DNA of 64,000 nucleotides, from assembly GCF_000518265.1 (NCBI RefSeq), contig NZ_JADG01000004.1:1-64000 (forward strand), in the 5' to 3' direction. This DNA comes from Actinomadura oligospora ATCC 43269. Its GTDB lineage: Bacteria > Actinomycetota > Actinomycetes > Streptosporangiales > Streptosporangiaceae. How positions within the stretch are numbered: position 1 is the stretch's first letter; the number at the start of each line of letters is the position of its first letter. The position numbers and the translations under genes are program-made. Below are positions 24,389 to 33,237 of the stretch, one piece after another. The notes beneath the pieces are model-generated. The model ran no database searches. It was not told where the DNA came from and saw only the letters and a list, made by a program, of their open reading frames with translations.

Positions 24389-24604
24389 ATGGTGTCCCGT
24401 TCGGCGGTCGCGGTGCAGGTCCGACGGCGGAGTGACCTGCCAGCCAGACGCAGTACCTACGCGGCCGGTCTCGCCCTGCTCGCGATCGTGGCCGCCGCGG
24501 CGTTGGCCTTCACCCTCACCGGCGTCAGCGCCGCGTCCGAGGCCGGCGGCGCGCCGCGCCCCGGCCGCCGGAACGACCACCGCGCCGCTGGCACCACCGC
24601 CTGA
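24389..24604 (+). CDS. Possible small single-pass membrane protein
   Basis: From the ATG at 24389 the frame encodes 71 residues: a basic N-terminus (R-R-R-S-D-L-P-A-R-R), one clear hydrophobic helix (about 27-48) and a short basic tail. The frame also extends 24 codons upstream to a GTG. No family is recognised and no strong ribosome binding site is seen. It could be a genuine small membrane protein or the eroded front of a larger one. Confidence 0.3.
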   Translation: MVSRSAVAVQVRRRSDLPARRSTYAAGLALLAIVAAAALAFTLTGVSAASEAGGAPRPGRRNDHRAAGTTA

Positions 24605-24710
24605 GGGCGGACGTCCCGGATCCGTCCGAGGAACGGCCGTGGCCCTCACCCACTCGGATCACCGCAACCCAGGAGCCGAGCACCGCCCCCCAAAGCGGGG
24701 CTCGGCCCAG

Positions 24711-24881
24711 GCCGTCCCGCCGTTCGGGCCGTCCCGCCGTTTAGACCGTCCCGGCGTTCGGACCGTCCCGGCGTTCGGACCGTCCCGGCGTTCGGACCGT
24801 CCCGGCGGTCAGGGCGTCCCGGCGGTCAGGGCGTCCCGGCGGTCAGGGCGTCCCGGCGGTCGGGTCGTCCGGCGGTCGGGG
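24711..24881. repeat. 17-bp tandem repeat, about nine units
   Basis: A 17-base unit, GCGTTCGGACCGTCCCG and variants, is repeated head to tail about nine times. Three copies in the middle are identical, the next three share GCGGTCAGGGCGTCCCG, and the outer copies are diverged. It lies between the small membrane ORF and the end of the GAF kinase gene, outside any supported reading frame. Pairs of 17-base units do not keep a codon frame, so this is a non-coding minisatellite. Confidence 0.85.
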
Positions 24882-24934
24882 TGCGCCGTTTTGGGGGCAG
24901 GCGTCGTGGTGGTGGGGCTTGGTTGGGGCGGGGG

Positions 24935-26674
24935 TCAGCCGTCGGTCGAGGGGACGGGGACGGACCAGGTCAGGATCGTGCCGCCGGGCCGGTTCGGGGA
25001 GACCTCGAAGTCCCCTCCCAGTTCCTCGGCCCGCTGCCGGAGGTTGGCCAGGCCGCTGCGCCTGGTGACGGCGGGGTCGATGCCGCGGCCGTTGTCCGTC
25101 ACCCGTAGCCGGAGGGTCCGGTCGCTCACGTCGACGCTGACGTCCACGGCCGTGGCGTGCGCGTGCCGGGCCGCGTTGGACAGCGCCTCGCCCAGGACGG
25201 CCAGGAGGCGCTCGGCGTGCTCGGCGGGCACGGCCGTGTCGAGCAGGCCGGTCATCCGCAGCGCCGGGGTGAAGCCGAGGGCCGCGGCGGCGCGGTCGGT
25301 GGCCGTCACCAGCTTCGCCCGCAGGCCGACGCCGCCGCCGCGGTCGCTCTCCCGCAGGCCGTAGATGGTGGAGCGGATGACCTTGATCGTGTCGTCGAGG
25401 TCGTCCACGACCCGCTGGATCCGCTCGCCCACCTGAGGACGGTCGGCGACGCGCCCGAGCGTGGACTGCAGCGTCAGGGCCCCGGCGAACAGCCGCTGGA
25501 TGACCAGGTCGTGCAGGTCGCGGGCGATGCGGTCCCGGTCGCCGAGGACGAGCATGTGCTCGGCGTCCTGGCGGTGCTCGGCGACCTCCAGGGTCAGCGC
25601 CGCCTGGTTGCCGAAGCCGACGACCATGTCGACGACCGCGTCCGGGAAGGCCCGCCCGCCGGGCGCGTTCGCCACCAGCAGGACGCCGCGGACGTGGTCG
25701 CGGGTGCCGAGCGGTACGGAGAACGCCGGCCCGAGGTCGGCCGTGGAGGAACCGCCGCCCTCGGCGCGCAGGTCGGCGCCGACGGCGTCGCTGGTGACCG
25801 TCTCCCCGGTGGTGAACACCTTGGACGCCAGCGTCGTGGCCGGCAGCACCAGGCCGCGGATCTCCTCCTCCCGCGCGCCGGAGGCGACCTCGACGACCAG
25901 CTCGCCGCTGTCGCCGACCGGCACGGCCAGCGCGACCAGGTCGGCGCAGGCCAGCTCGCGGACGGTGGCGGCGACCGACGCCAGCACCTCGGCCGATCCC
26001 CGGCCCGCCAGCAGGCTGCGGGTGAGCTCGTCGCTCGCCGCCAGCCACTGCTGCCTGCGGCGGGCGTCGTCGTAGAGCCGGGCGTTGTCGATCGAGACGC
26101 CCGCCGCCGCGGCCAGGGTGCGCAGCACCGCCTCGTCGTCGGCGTCGAACTCCGCCCCGTCCCGCTTGTCGGTCAGGTACAGGTTCCCGAACACCTCGTC
26201 GCGCACCCGGACGGGGGCGCCGAGGAAGGTCGTCATCGGCGGGTGGCCGTCCGGGAAGCCGACGGAGGCGGAGTGGTCCTTCAGGTCGGCCAGGCGCAGC
26301 GGTTCGGGACGGCGGATGAGCTCGCCGAGGATGCCCTCGCCGCGCGGGTAGTGCCCGATCCGGGCGACGACGTCCTCGTCGACGCCGACGGTGATGAACT
26401 GCGTGATCGTGCCTTCCTCGCCCAGCACGCCGAGCGCGCCGTACCGGGCGTCGACCAGGTCGACCGCGGACTCCACGATGCGGCGCAGCACGACCTCGAG
26501 GTCCAGGTCCGAGCCGACGGCCAGGACGGCGTCCAGCAGGGTGCGCATCCGGTCGCGGGCCGCCCGCACCTGGTGGACCTGCCGCTGCAGGCCGTCCAGC
26601 AGATCGTCCAGACGCAGCTGCGGGGAAGCCCCGGGCGCCGCGCCGTGGCCCCGGTCCTGCGCGCCCTCGTCCAC
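24935..26674 (-). CDS. GAF-domain sensor histidine kinase (DevS/DosT-like)
   Basis: The 579-residue soluble kinase has two GAF domains (about 45-190 and 215-370), a HisKA_3 box R-I-A-R-D-L-H-D-L-V-I near 385 and an ATPase domain with E-A-L-S-N-A-A-R-H-A and D-N-G-R-G-I. The first GAF domain carries H-P-P-M-T-T-F-L-G and F-G-N-L-Y-L-T-D-K, phrases seen in the haem-binding GAF of mycobacterial DevS/DosT, so gas or redox sensing is a fair inference. No response regulator is adjacent. I start it at the GTG with GGGGAG five bases upstream; longer GTG starts are possible. It is divergent from the methyltransferase gene. Confidence 0.9.
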   Translation of the reverse strand: MDEGAQDRGHGAAPGASPQLRLDDLLDGLQRQVHQVRAARDRMRTLLDAVLAVGSDLDLEVVLRRIVESAVDLVDARYGALGVLGEEGTITQFITVGVDEDVVARIGHYPRGEGILGELIRRPEPLRLADLKDHSASVGFPDGHPPMTTFLGAPVRVRDEVFGNLYLTDKRDGAEFDADDEAVLRTLAAAAGVSIDNARLYDDARRRQQWLAASDELTRSLLAGRGSAEVLASVAATVRELACADLVALAVPVGDSGELVVEVASGAREEEIRGLVLPATTLASKVFTTGETVTSDAVGADLRAEGGGSSTADLGPAFSVPLGTRDHVRGVLLVANAPGGRAFPDAVVDMVVGFGNQAALTLEVAEHRQDAEHMLVLGDRDRIARDLHDLVIQRLFAGALTLQSTLGRVADRPQVGERIQRVVDDLDDTIKVIRSTIYGLRESDRGGGVGLRAKLVTATDRAAAALGFTPALRMTGLLDTAVPAEHAERLLAVLGEALSNAARHAHATAVDVSVDVSDRTLRLRVTDNGRGIDPAVTRRSGLANLRQRAEELGGDFEVSPNRPGGTILTWSVPVPSTDG

Positions 26675-26849
26675 CGAAGCTCCCCTCACACCACACCGTC
26701 GAACCACTGTTCAGCATGCCCGATAAGTCGACCGCGTTCGAGACCACCCCGGCCGACGCTTCCCTCCCCGGACGCCCCTGCCGCACTATGAATACGAACG
26801 ACTACCCAGAGCGACATCGCGGGAGCGTCCCCGCCTCGAAGGAGAGACA

Positions 26850-27971
26850 GTGAACGACGGACGGCAGTTCACGGGGTCGAGCGGGCGGGAGCCCGCGCCG
26901 ACCACCGCGCCGGCGCCCCTCGCCCCCACCACGTCGTCCGGCCCCGGCGACCCGCCGTCGGCGATCGTGCGGGATCTGATCAAAGGCACCGTCCGGTTCT
27001 CCGCGCTGTACGCCTTCGTGCGCGTCGCGGGACCGCAGGCCCTCGCCGACGGGCCGCTGACCAGCGAGGAGGTCGCCGAACGCTGCCAGTGTGATCCCGT
27101 TCTGACGCGGCGGATGCTGAGGGCCCTGGAGGCGTACCGGATCGTCACCGGCGCGCCCGGATCGCGGTATCGCCTGTCCCCCGCCGGACGACTGCTCCTG
27201 CCGGACGTCTCCGGCTCCCTGCGCGCCGGGGTGCTGCTGAACGGGTCGGCCCCCTGGCGGGAGGCGGCCGCGGGCCTGAGCGAGACGCTGCTGGGCCGCC
27301 CTCCGCTGACGAGCCCGGACGACTCCCCCTACGAGCGCCTCCAGCAGGACCCGGAACTCGCCGCGGCCTTCGACCGCTACATGACGGCCCTCGCCACGCC
27401 GGTCGGCGAAGCGCTCGCGGCCCGCGGGTTCGAGGGCGTCGGCACCGTGGTCGACCTCGGAGGCGGCCGAGGGACGACGCTGGCCGCCATCCTGCGCCAC
27501 CACCCCCAGGTGCGCGGGGTGCTGGTGGAACGTCCGTCCGTCGCCGAGGACGCGGCGCGCCACCTGGCCGGCCAGGGCCTGGACGGGCGATGCGAGATCA
27601 TCGCGGGGGACATGTTCACCGCCGCCTGCCCTCCCGCGCAGCGGGTCATCCTGTCCGCCGTCCTGCACAACTGGGGGGACGACGACTGCGCGGCGATCCT
27701 CCGGCAGGCCCGTTCGGCGCTGACGGCAGGCGGGCCGGACGCCCGGCTGTGGTGCGTGGAGGAACTGCTGCCTCCCCCTCACGCCGACACGGACCGCGGC
27801 GCGTTCGATCTGGACATGAGGATGGCCGCATTGTTCCCCCAGGGCCGCGAACGCACCGCGGACGAGTACCGCGACCTGCTGGGCCGGGCGGGTCTGCGGC
27901 TGGAGACCGTCCACCGCATCCCGGCCAGTCCCCGAAGCCTCATGATCGTCCGTACGGCGGACACCCGCTGA
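26850..27971 (+). CDS. SAM-dependent O-methyltransferase (methyltransferase family 2)
   Basis: The 373-residue enzyme has a winged-helix dimerisation domain (about 40-110, with L-T-S-E-E-V-A-E-R) and a Rossmann methyltransferase domain with V-V-D-L-G-G-G-R-G for SAM and the diagnostic L-H-N-W-G-D-D-D block near 275, whose His is the usual catalytic base. Relatives methylate hydroxyl groups of polyketides and other secondary metabolites. The first 35 residues are a Pro/Thr-rich extension. GTG start with AAGGAGAG upstream. No biosynthetic synthase is present nearby, so the substrate is unknown. Confidence 0.9.
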   Translation: MNDGRQFTGSSGREPAPTTAPAPLAPTTSSGPGDPPSAIVRDLIKGTVRFSALYAFVRVAGPQALADGPLTSEEVAERCQCDPVLTRRMLRALEAYRIVTGAPGSRYRLSPAGRLLLPDVSGSLRAGVLLNGSAPWREAAAGLSETLLGRPPLTSPDDSPYERLQQDPELAAAFDRYMTALATPVGEALAARGFEGVGTVVDLGGGRGTTLAAILRHHPQVRGVLVERPSVAEDAARHLAGQGLDGRCEIIAGDMFTAACPPAQRVILSAVLHNWGDDDCAAILRQARSALTAGGPDARLWCVEELLPPPHADTDRGAFDLDMRMAALFPQGRERTADEYRDLLGRAGLRLETVHRIPASPRSLMIVRTADTR

Positions 27972-28026
27972 CGCCCCCGCGCGCCCCCGCACCGCACAGG
28001 GCATCCGCCGACAGCGCGGCTCCCGG

Positions 28027-28839
28027 TCACCAGGGGTGGCGGTCCAGGAAGTCGCCCACCTGCTTGGCGAACGCTTCGGGGGCGTCGGAGTAGAGCCAGT
28101 GACCACAGCCGGGCATTTCGACCAGGGTCGTGCCCGGACGTTCGGCCACCATGCGGCGCGCCGTCGCCCTGGACAGCATGAACGTCCCGCCGCCGCGCAG
28201 GAGCAGCGCCGGTCGGCCCCCTCGGGCGGACGCGCGCCACGCCTCGGAGTGGTCGCCGACCAGGGCTCGCTGGGAGGTCATCAGCTCGTCCAGGTCGAAG
28301 AGGAAGCCCCAGCCGTCCTCGAACTCGACGGCGCTGTCCATGAAGTACGAGGCGTCCGGGATGCCGCGCGCTTCGACCGCCTCGCGCAGGGCCTCACGGG
28401 ACGGGGCGCGGTGGGGCCAGTCCGAGACGTCCAGGACGGGGTGGGTTTCGGGCTCGGTGTTGAGGACGGTCATGTCGACGTTGATCAACACCGACACGAG
28501 CGAGGGACGCCTCGCGGTCAGCGTGTAGGCGACGGCGGCGCCCATGGAGTGGCCCAGGACGGCGACGGGCCCGCGTCCGAGGGCGTCGATGACCGTCGCG
28601 GCGTCGTCGACGTAGGCGTCGGGCGTCAGGAGGCCGCCGTGGGCGGACAGTCCGTGCGAGCGCTGGTCGGGGGCCACCACGCGGTAGCGCCCGGCCAGCG
28701 CCCCGGCGAGCGGCGCGAAGACGCCGCCGTGGCCGAAGTGTCCGTGCAGGGCCAGCAGGGTCGGGCCGGGACCTCCGAAGTCCCGGACGGCCAGCTCGAT
28801 TCCGTCGCTCTCCACTCGTCGCACGTCCATGGCGTCCAT
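28027..28839 (-). CDS. Alpha/beta hydrolase
   Basis: The 270-residue protein has the fold's oxyanion segment L-H-G-H-F-G-H-G, nucleophile elbow G-H-S-M-G near residue 95 and catalytic His in G-C-G-H-W near 245. The substrate could be an ester, lactone or epoxide; sequence does not say. I chose the ATG at 28839, with another ATG nine bases later. It converges with the methyltransferase gene, with only 55 bases between stops. Confidence 0.88.
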   Translation of the reverse strand: MDAMDVRRVESDGIELAVRDFGGPGPTLLALHGHFGHGGVFAPLAGALAGRYRVVAPDQRSHGLSAHGGLLTPDAYVDDAATVIDALGRGPVAVLGHSMGAAVAYTLTARRPSLVSVLINVDMTVLNTEPETHPVLDVSDWPHRAPSREALREAVEARGIPDASYFMDSAVEFEDGWGFLFDLDELMTSQRALVGDHSEAWRASARGGRPALLLRGGGTFMLSRATARRMVAERPGTTLVEMPGCGHWLYSDAPEAFAKQVGDFLDRHPW

Positions 28840-28923
28840 GATCGCGGACGACGGCTCCCAGCGTGACCTCCAGGACACGGCTCCCGCCGGGCGGGCACGT
28901 CGCGGTGTCTCCTCAGCACCGGG

Positions 28924-29838
28924 TCACAGGGGGCGGACGGACTTCTCGACGGCCTCGACGGCGGCGTCCACCGCGCCGCGCACGTCGCCGTCCGGCGGGT
29001 ACAGGAGGGAGCGGCCGACGATCAGCCCGCGCACGTTCGGCGGACGCAGGGCCCGCCGCCACCCGGCGAGCATGGCCTCACGGTCGTCGGACACCTCGCC
29101 GCCGAGGATCAGCGCGGGCAGCGTCGTCGCCGCCATCACCCGCTCCATCTCCGGCACTACCGGGACCTTCAGCCAGGTCCGGGCGGAGGTCGTGCCCAGC
29201 GCGGACGCCACCGAGACGGCGCGGATCATCGCGTCCGGGGTGAGGACGTTGCGCAGCCGCCCGTCCTCACGGCGGGCGGAGAACGGCTCGACGACCGCCA
29301 TCAGCCCGTGCCCGGCGAGCGCCGACACGGCCCGCGCGCACGCCTCCAGCATCGGCGCGGTCGCCGGGTCGGACTCGTCGATCCGCAGCAGCATCTTGCC
29401 GCCGTCCAGCCGGGACGCGGCGATCGCGTCCGCGTCGTAGCCGGTGAACCGGTCGTCGGTCTCGAACGCGGCCCCGGCGAGCCCGCCCCGGTTCATCGAG
29501 CCGAGCACGACCATGCCGTCCAGGACGCCGAGGAGCAGCAGGTCCTCGACGATGTCGGGGGTGCCGAGCACGCCGTCCACGCCGGGCCGCGACAGCGCCG
29601 CGCAGACCCGCGCCAGGTAGTCCGACCGGTCGGTCATCGCGCGCGGGTCGCCGCCGGCGCCGAGCACGCCGCGTCCCGGATGGTCGGCCGCGACGATCAT
29701 CAGCCGCCCGGTCTCCCCGGCCGGGCGCGTCCGCCGCACCCGGGCCGCCGCCCGCTCGGCCACCGCCCCGGGGCTGCGCACCCGGACGGCGGTCAGCTCC
29801 GCGATCCGTTCCGTCCACTCGGTGGTCGCCAGCACCAC
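28924..29838 (-). CDS. Cgl0159-type (beta/alpha)8 aldolase-like protein
   Basis: The 304-residue protein resembles the Cgl0159 group of class-I-aldolase-fold proteins: M-I-V-A-A-D-H-P-G-R-G near 48, D-G-V-L-G-T-P-D-I near 90, a lysine-containing K-M-L-L-R-I-D near 148 and W-L-K-V-P-V near 225. These genes often lie in myo-inositol or other sugar catabolic clusters and are annotated as deoxyribose-phosphate-aldolase-like; their reaction is not firmly known. Here it stands without inositol genes. A palindrome at 29863-29870 precedes the GTG start. Confidence 0.8.
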   Translation of the reverse strand: MVLATTEWTERIAELTAVRVRSPGAVAERAAARVRRTRPAGETGRLMIVAADHPGRGVLGAGGDPRAMTDRSDYLARVCAALSRPGVDGVLGTPDIVEDLLLLGVLDGMVVLGSMNRGGLAGAAFETDDRFTGYDADAIAASRLDGGKMLLRIDESDPATAPMLEACARAVSALAGHGLMAVVEPFSARREDGRLRNVLTPDAMIRAVSVASALGTTSARTWLKVPVVPEMERVMAATTLPALILGGEVSDDREAMLAGWRRALRPPNVRGLIVGRSLLYPPDGDVRGAVDAAVEAVEKSVRPL

Positions 29839-29862
29839 GGCCTCACCTCACGCCCGGAAATG

Positions 29863-29870
29863 GAACGTTC
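29863..29870. promoter_or_regulatory. Possible operator palindrome upstream of the aldolase-like gene
   Basis: GAACGTTC is a perfect palindrome with a central CG, the core seen in LacI/GalR-type operators, placed about 25 bases upstream of the GTG start. The flanks are not symmetric, so this is weak. Confidence 0.25.
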
Positions 29871-29997
29871 TCACTAGACACTGTCACCCCCCGGGCCCCC
29901 CGCCAACCCCCCGTTCGGACGACCGCCGCCCACGGCGGGCCATCGCGCGCCGCGTCCCGTCGATCCGGGGCGCGGCGCGCGCCGGTGCCTTCGGCCG

Positions 29998-32900
29998 CTA
30001 CCTGGTGGCGCTCCGCGCCCCTGGAGTCGAAGCTCGCATGTCGCCGGTGCCGTCGCGATCGCCACCCGAAACCGCCACGCGCGAGCCGTCCGCATCCCCC
30101 CGCGTTTCCGGCGCGTCCGCGCTCCCCAGCGTTTCCAGGGCGTCCGCGTTCCTCTGCGGTTCGGGGGCGTCCGCGCGCTCCAAGGGTTTGAGGTAGTCCG
30201 CGCGCCCCTGCGGTTCGGGGTCGTCGGGGCCTCCCAGGGGGGCGAGGAGGGCGGCGGTGTCGGACGTGTCGGGGAGGCTCAGCGCGGTGAAGACACGGTG
30301 GGCCTCCGAGAGGCAGGCTCGGGCGCGGCCGGGCTCGCCGAGTTCGTGGAGGGCCCGGCCGAGCTCGGCCAGCCCGCGGGCGTGGAAGTAGTCGTCCCCC
30401 TCGGTGGACGCGACCGCGCAGGCGTCCTCGGCGTGCGCGCGCGCCGACTCGAAGTCGCCCACGACGTTGTAGGCGCGCGCGAGCCAGCTCGACGCGAGCG
30501 ACTCCCAGTACCGGCCGCCGATCACGCGCAGGATCCGCACGCTCTCGTGGAACCCTTCGAGCGCCTCGGCCGGACGGCCCGTCCAGAGCCGGATGCCGCC
30601 CAGGTAGATCAGGGCCCGCGCCCGGGCCCCCAGGTCGTTGATGTCGTGGGCGAGCGCCAGGGCCTTCTCGCCCTCGGCGACCGCCTCCTGGGGACGGCCG
30701 TTGGCCAGCAGGGCGACCCCGCGCAGCGCGAGGGCGAACGACTCGCAGGCGGGATTGGCGGTCGACCGGCTGATCCGGACGGCCTCGTCCAGCGACGCGA
30801 GCGCCCCGGGGAAGTCCCGCGCGGTGAGCTGCTCTCCGCCCAGGTGGTTGAGGACGTAGGGAAGCATCCCGTCGTCGCCGGTCCCGCGGAGCAGGTCGAC
30901 GGCGCGTCCGGTCCGGGGAAGCGCCTCGTCGACCAGGAAGCGGCGGCTCATCGCACCGCCCTCGAGGTACAGCGCCCGCCCCTCGGCGGCCGGGTCGCCG
31001 CGCTCGGCCGCCGCCCGCCCGAGCTCGCGCGCGCTGCTCTCCAGCCGGTCGGTGCGCACGTTGTTGAACGCCGCCGGGTAGATCGCCATCAGGACGTCGG
31101 CGGGGAGGGCGATCGGGATCCCCGGTTCGCGGGAGGCCCGCTCGACCGCGTCGAAGACGTCGCCCTGCTCCTCGTGGAACCAGGCGACGGCCCGCCGCCG
31201 GTCGGCGAACTCCCGTCCGGCCGTCCCCGTCGGCGACACGAGCCGGGGCACGCGGTCCGCCGGAGAGATGACGGGATGGGTGTTGCGCAGTGTGACCAGG
31301 TAGAACTCCAGCAGCCGCAGCAGCGCCGGGACCCGCTCGGCGTCCTCGGCCAGCTCCCTGCCGTAGAGCCGGAGAAGGTCGTGGAAGCGGTACTCCCACT
31401 CGCCCGTCGAGTTCATCAGGCCGACGTCGACCAGCGCCTCGCACAGGTCCTCGGCCTCGATCGGCGGACGGTCCAGCACGGCGGCGGCGACGGCGGACGA
31501 CACCGGCTGCGGGGCGACCGCGGCGAGCAGCCTCAACGCGCGGGCCTGCTCGGGGAGCAGCTGCCGGTAGCTCAGCTCGAAGCTGGCCCGGACGTCGAGG
31601 TCGCCGGTCCTGAGCCGCCGCAGCCGATGCTGCTCGTCGTCCAGGCGCCCGGCGAACGACGCGACGCTCCAGCCCGGACGGGTGGCGAGCCGGGCGGCTA
31701 CGACGCGCACCGCGAGCGGCAGCTGCCCGCAGAGCGCGGCGAGCTCGCGCACGGGCTCCGGCTCGCTCCGGGCGCGCTCGGCGCCGATGATCCTGGTGAG
31801 CAGCGCGACCGCGTCGTCCTCGTCCAGGACGTCCAGGCCGACCCGGTGCGCGCCCGCCAGCTCGGGCATCAGCGCGCGGCTGGTCAGCAGCGTCGCGCAG
31901 TGCGGCGTCCCCGGGAGGAGCGCCTCCGCGTGGGCGTGGTCGCGGACGTTGTCGAGCAGCACCAGCATCGGCCGCTCCGCGAGCAGCGTCCGGTAGAGGG
32001 CGGCCCTGTTGTCCAGGGAGCCGGGGATGTCGGCCTCCGGCACACCGAGCCGCCGCAGGAACTGGTCGAGCGCCTCCCCCGGATCGACCGGGCGGCCGTC
32101 GGCCCCGCGCAGGTCGATGTAGAGCTGGCCGCCCGGGAACAGGCCCTTGACCTCGTGCGCGGCCCTGATCGCCAGGCTCGTCTTGCCGACCCCGCCCATG
32201 CCGTTGATCACGACGGGCCGGGCCGGATCCTCGGTGAGGGCGGCCACGATGCCCGCCCTCTCACGCCGCCGTCCGGTGAAGTCGGGCAGCACGGCGGGCA
32301 GATCCGCGCAGACCGGCCGCCGCGACTCGTCCGCCTCACCGAGGACGGCGCCGCGGGCGGTGACGGTCACGGACCCGCCGCCGGGGACGGTCTCGGCCGC
32401 TTGGCGAGCGGACGCCGGGTCCGGGGCGCCCGAGAGGATCTCCGCGTGACGCTCGCGCAGGGCCGGGCCCGGTTCGAGGCCGAGGTCCTCGGCGAGAGCG
32501 TGCCTGGCCCTGCCGTACGCGGCGAGCGCGTCGGCCGTCCGGCCGACGCGGTGGTAGGCCGACATCAGCGCCGCGACCAGCCGCTCCTGGTGCGGATCGT
32601 GGTCGAGCGCACGCACCAGCCCGGGGATGGCCTCGTGTTCGCGTCCGGCGGCCACGAGCAGTTCGAGGTACCGCGCGGTGGCCGCCTCACGCTGCCCGGC
32701 CAGCGAGCCGCGAGCCGTCTCGGCGAACGGACCCGGGATCCCCGCGAGCGCCTCGCCCCTCCAGAGCGCGAGCGCCCCGGACAGGGTCCGCACCGCCTCG
32801 GACAGGGTCCGCGCGGCCTTGCCCGGATCGGCGTCGGTGCCGGTGTCGGCCGCCGTGCTCGCGGCGGAGACGGCGTCGGCGAACGCCAGCGCGTCGACGT

Positions 32901-33237
32901 CGGCGCGTCCGGCGAGCAGGCGGTAACCCGTGCGCGGACGGTGTTCGAGGAGCGACGGCTCGCCCCTGCCCCGCCTCGGCTGGAGGGACTTGCGCAGCCG
33001 GTAGACGTGGCTGGCCACGACCCGCTGCGGGCCGTCCGGCAGGTCGTCGCCGTAGAGGCCGTCGACGATCGTCTGGACGGGGACGAACGCGCCGGGCGAG
33101 AGCGCCAGCATCGCCAGGATCGCCGTCTGCCCTGGGGACCCCGGCGCGACCGTCCGGCCGCCGACGGCGAGCTCGGTCGCGCCCAGCAGCCCGACGGAGA
33201 CCGCCGGCGTCGCGTCCTCGAACGCGCTGGTGGTCAC
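29998..33237 (-). CDS. AfsR/SARP-type regulator with NB-ARC ATPase and TPR domains (1)
   Basis: The 1079-residue protein has an OmpR-type winged helix (about 15-100), a bacterial transcriptional activation domain (about 105-265, with D-V-D-A-L-A-F and a TPR-like end A-Y-G-R-A-R), an NB-ARC ATPase (P-loop G-M-G-G-V-G-K-T-S near 350, L-V-L-L-D-N-V Walker B) and TPR repeats (about 700-1000). This is the AfsR layout: ATP-dependent activators of secondary metabolism or sporulation genes, often phosphorylated by Ser/Thr kinases. The last 70 residues are a degenerate repeat rich in A-D-A-P-E-x-x. Its GTG overlaps the stop of the next SARP by four bases. Confidence 0.92.
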   Translation of the reverse strand: MTTSAFEDATPAVSVGLLGATELAVGGRTVAPGSPGQTAILAMLALSPGAFVPVQTIVDGLYGDDLPDGPQRVVASHVYRLRKSLQPRRGRGEPSLLEHRPRTGYRLLAGRADVDALAFADAVSAASTAADTGTDADPGKAARTLSEAVRTLSGALALWRGEALAGIPGPFAETARGSLAGQREAATARYLELLVAAGREHEAIPGLVRALDHDPHQERLVAALMSAYHRVGRTADALAAYGRARHALAEDLGLEPGPALRERHAEILSGAPDPASARQAAETVPGGGSVTVTARGAVLGEADESRRPVCADLPAVLPDFTGRRRERAGIVAALTEDPARPVVINGMGGVGKTSLAIRAAHEVKGLFPGGQLYIDLRGADGRPVDPGEALDQFLRRLGVPEADIPGSLDNRAALYRTLLAERPMLVLLDNVRDHAHAEALLPGTPHCATLLTSRALMPELAGAHRVGLDVLDEDDAVALLTRIIGAERARSEPEPVRELAALCGQLPLAVRVVAARLATRPGWSVASFAGRLDDEQHRLRRLRTGDLDVRASFELSYRQLLPEQARALRLLAAVAPQPVSSAVAAAVLDRPPIEAEDLCEALVDVGLMNSTGEWEYRFHDLLRLYGRELAEDAERVPALLRLLEFYLVTLRNTHPVISPADRVPRLVSPTGTAGREFADRRRAVAWFHEEQGDVFDAVERASREPGIPIALPADVLMAIYPAAFNNVRTDRLESSARELGRAAAERGDPAAEGRALYLEGGAMSRRFLVDEALPRTGRAVDLLRGTGDDGMLPYVLNHLGGEQLTARDFPGALASLDEAVRISRSTANPACESFALALRGVALLANGRPQEAVAEGEKALALAHDINDLGARARALIYLGGIRLWTGRPAEALEGFHESVRILRVIGGRYWESLASSWLARAYNVVGDFESARAHAEDACAVASTEGDDYFHARGLAELGRALHELGEPGRARACLSEAHRVFTALSLPDTSDTAALLAPLGGPDDPEPQGRADYLKPLERADAPEPQRNADALETLGSADAPETRGDADGSRVAVSGGDRDGTGDMRASTPGARSATR

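Noticed and set aside
24711..24881. Possible CRISPR array
   Set aside because: The 17-base repeats are directly adjacent with no spacers, and no cas gene is present.
26674..29838. A secondary-metabolite cluster around the methyltransferase and hydrolase
   Set aside because: No polyketide, peptide, terpene or other core synthase is present, and the genes point in different directions.
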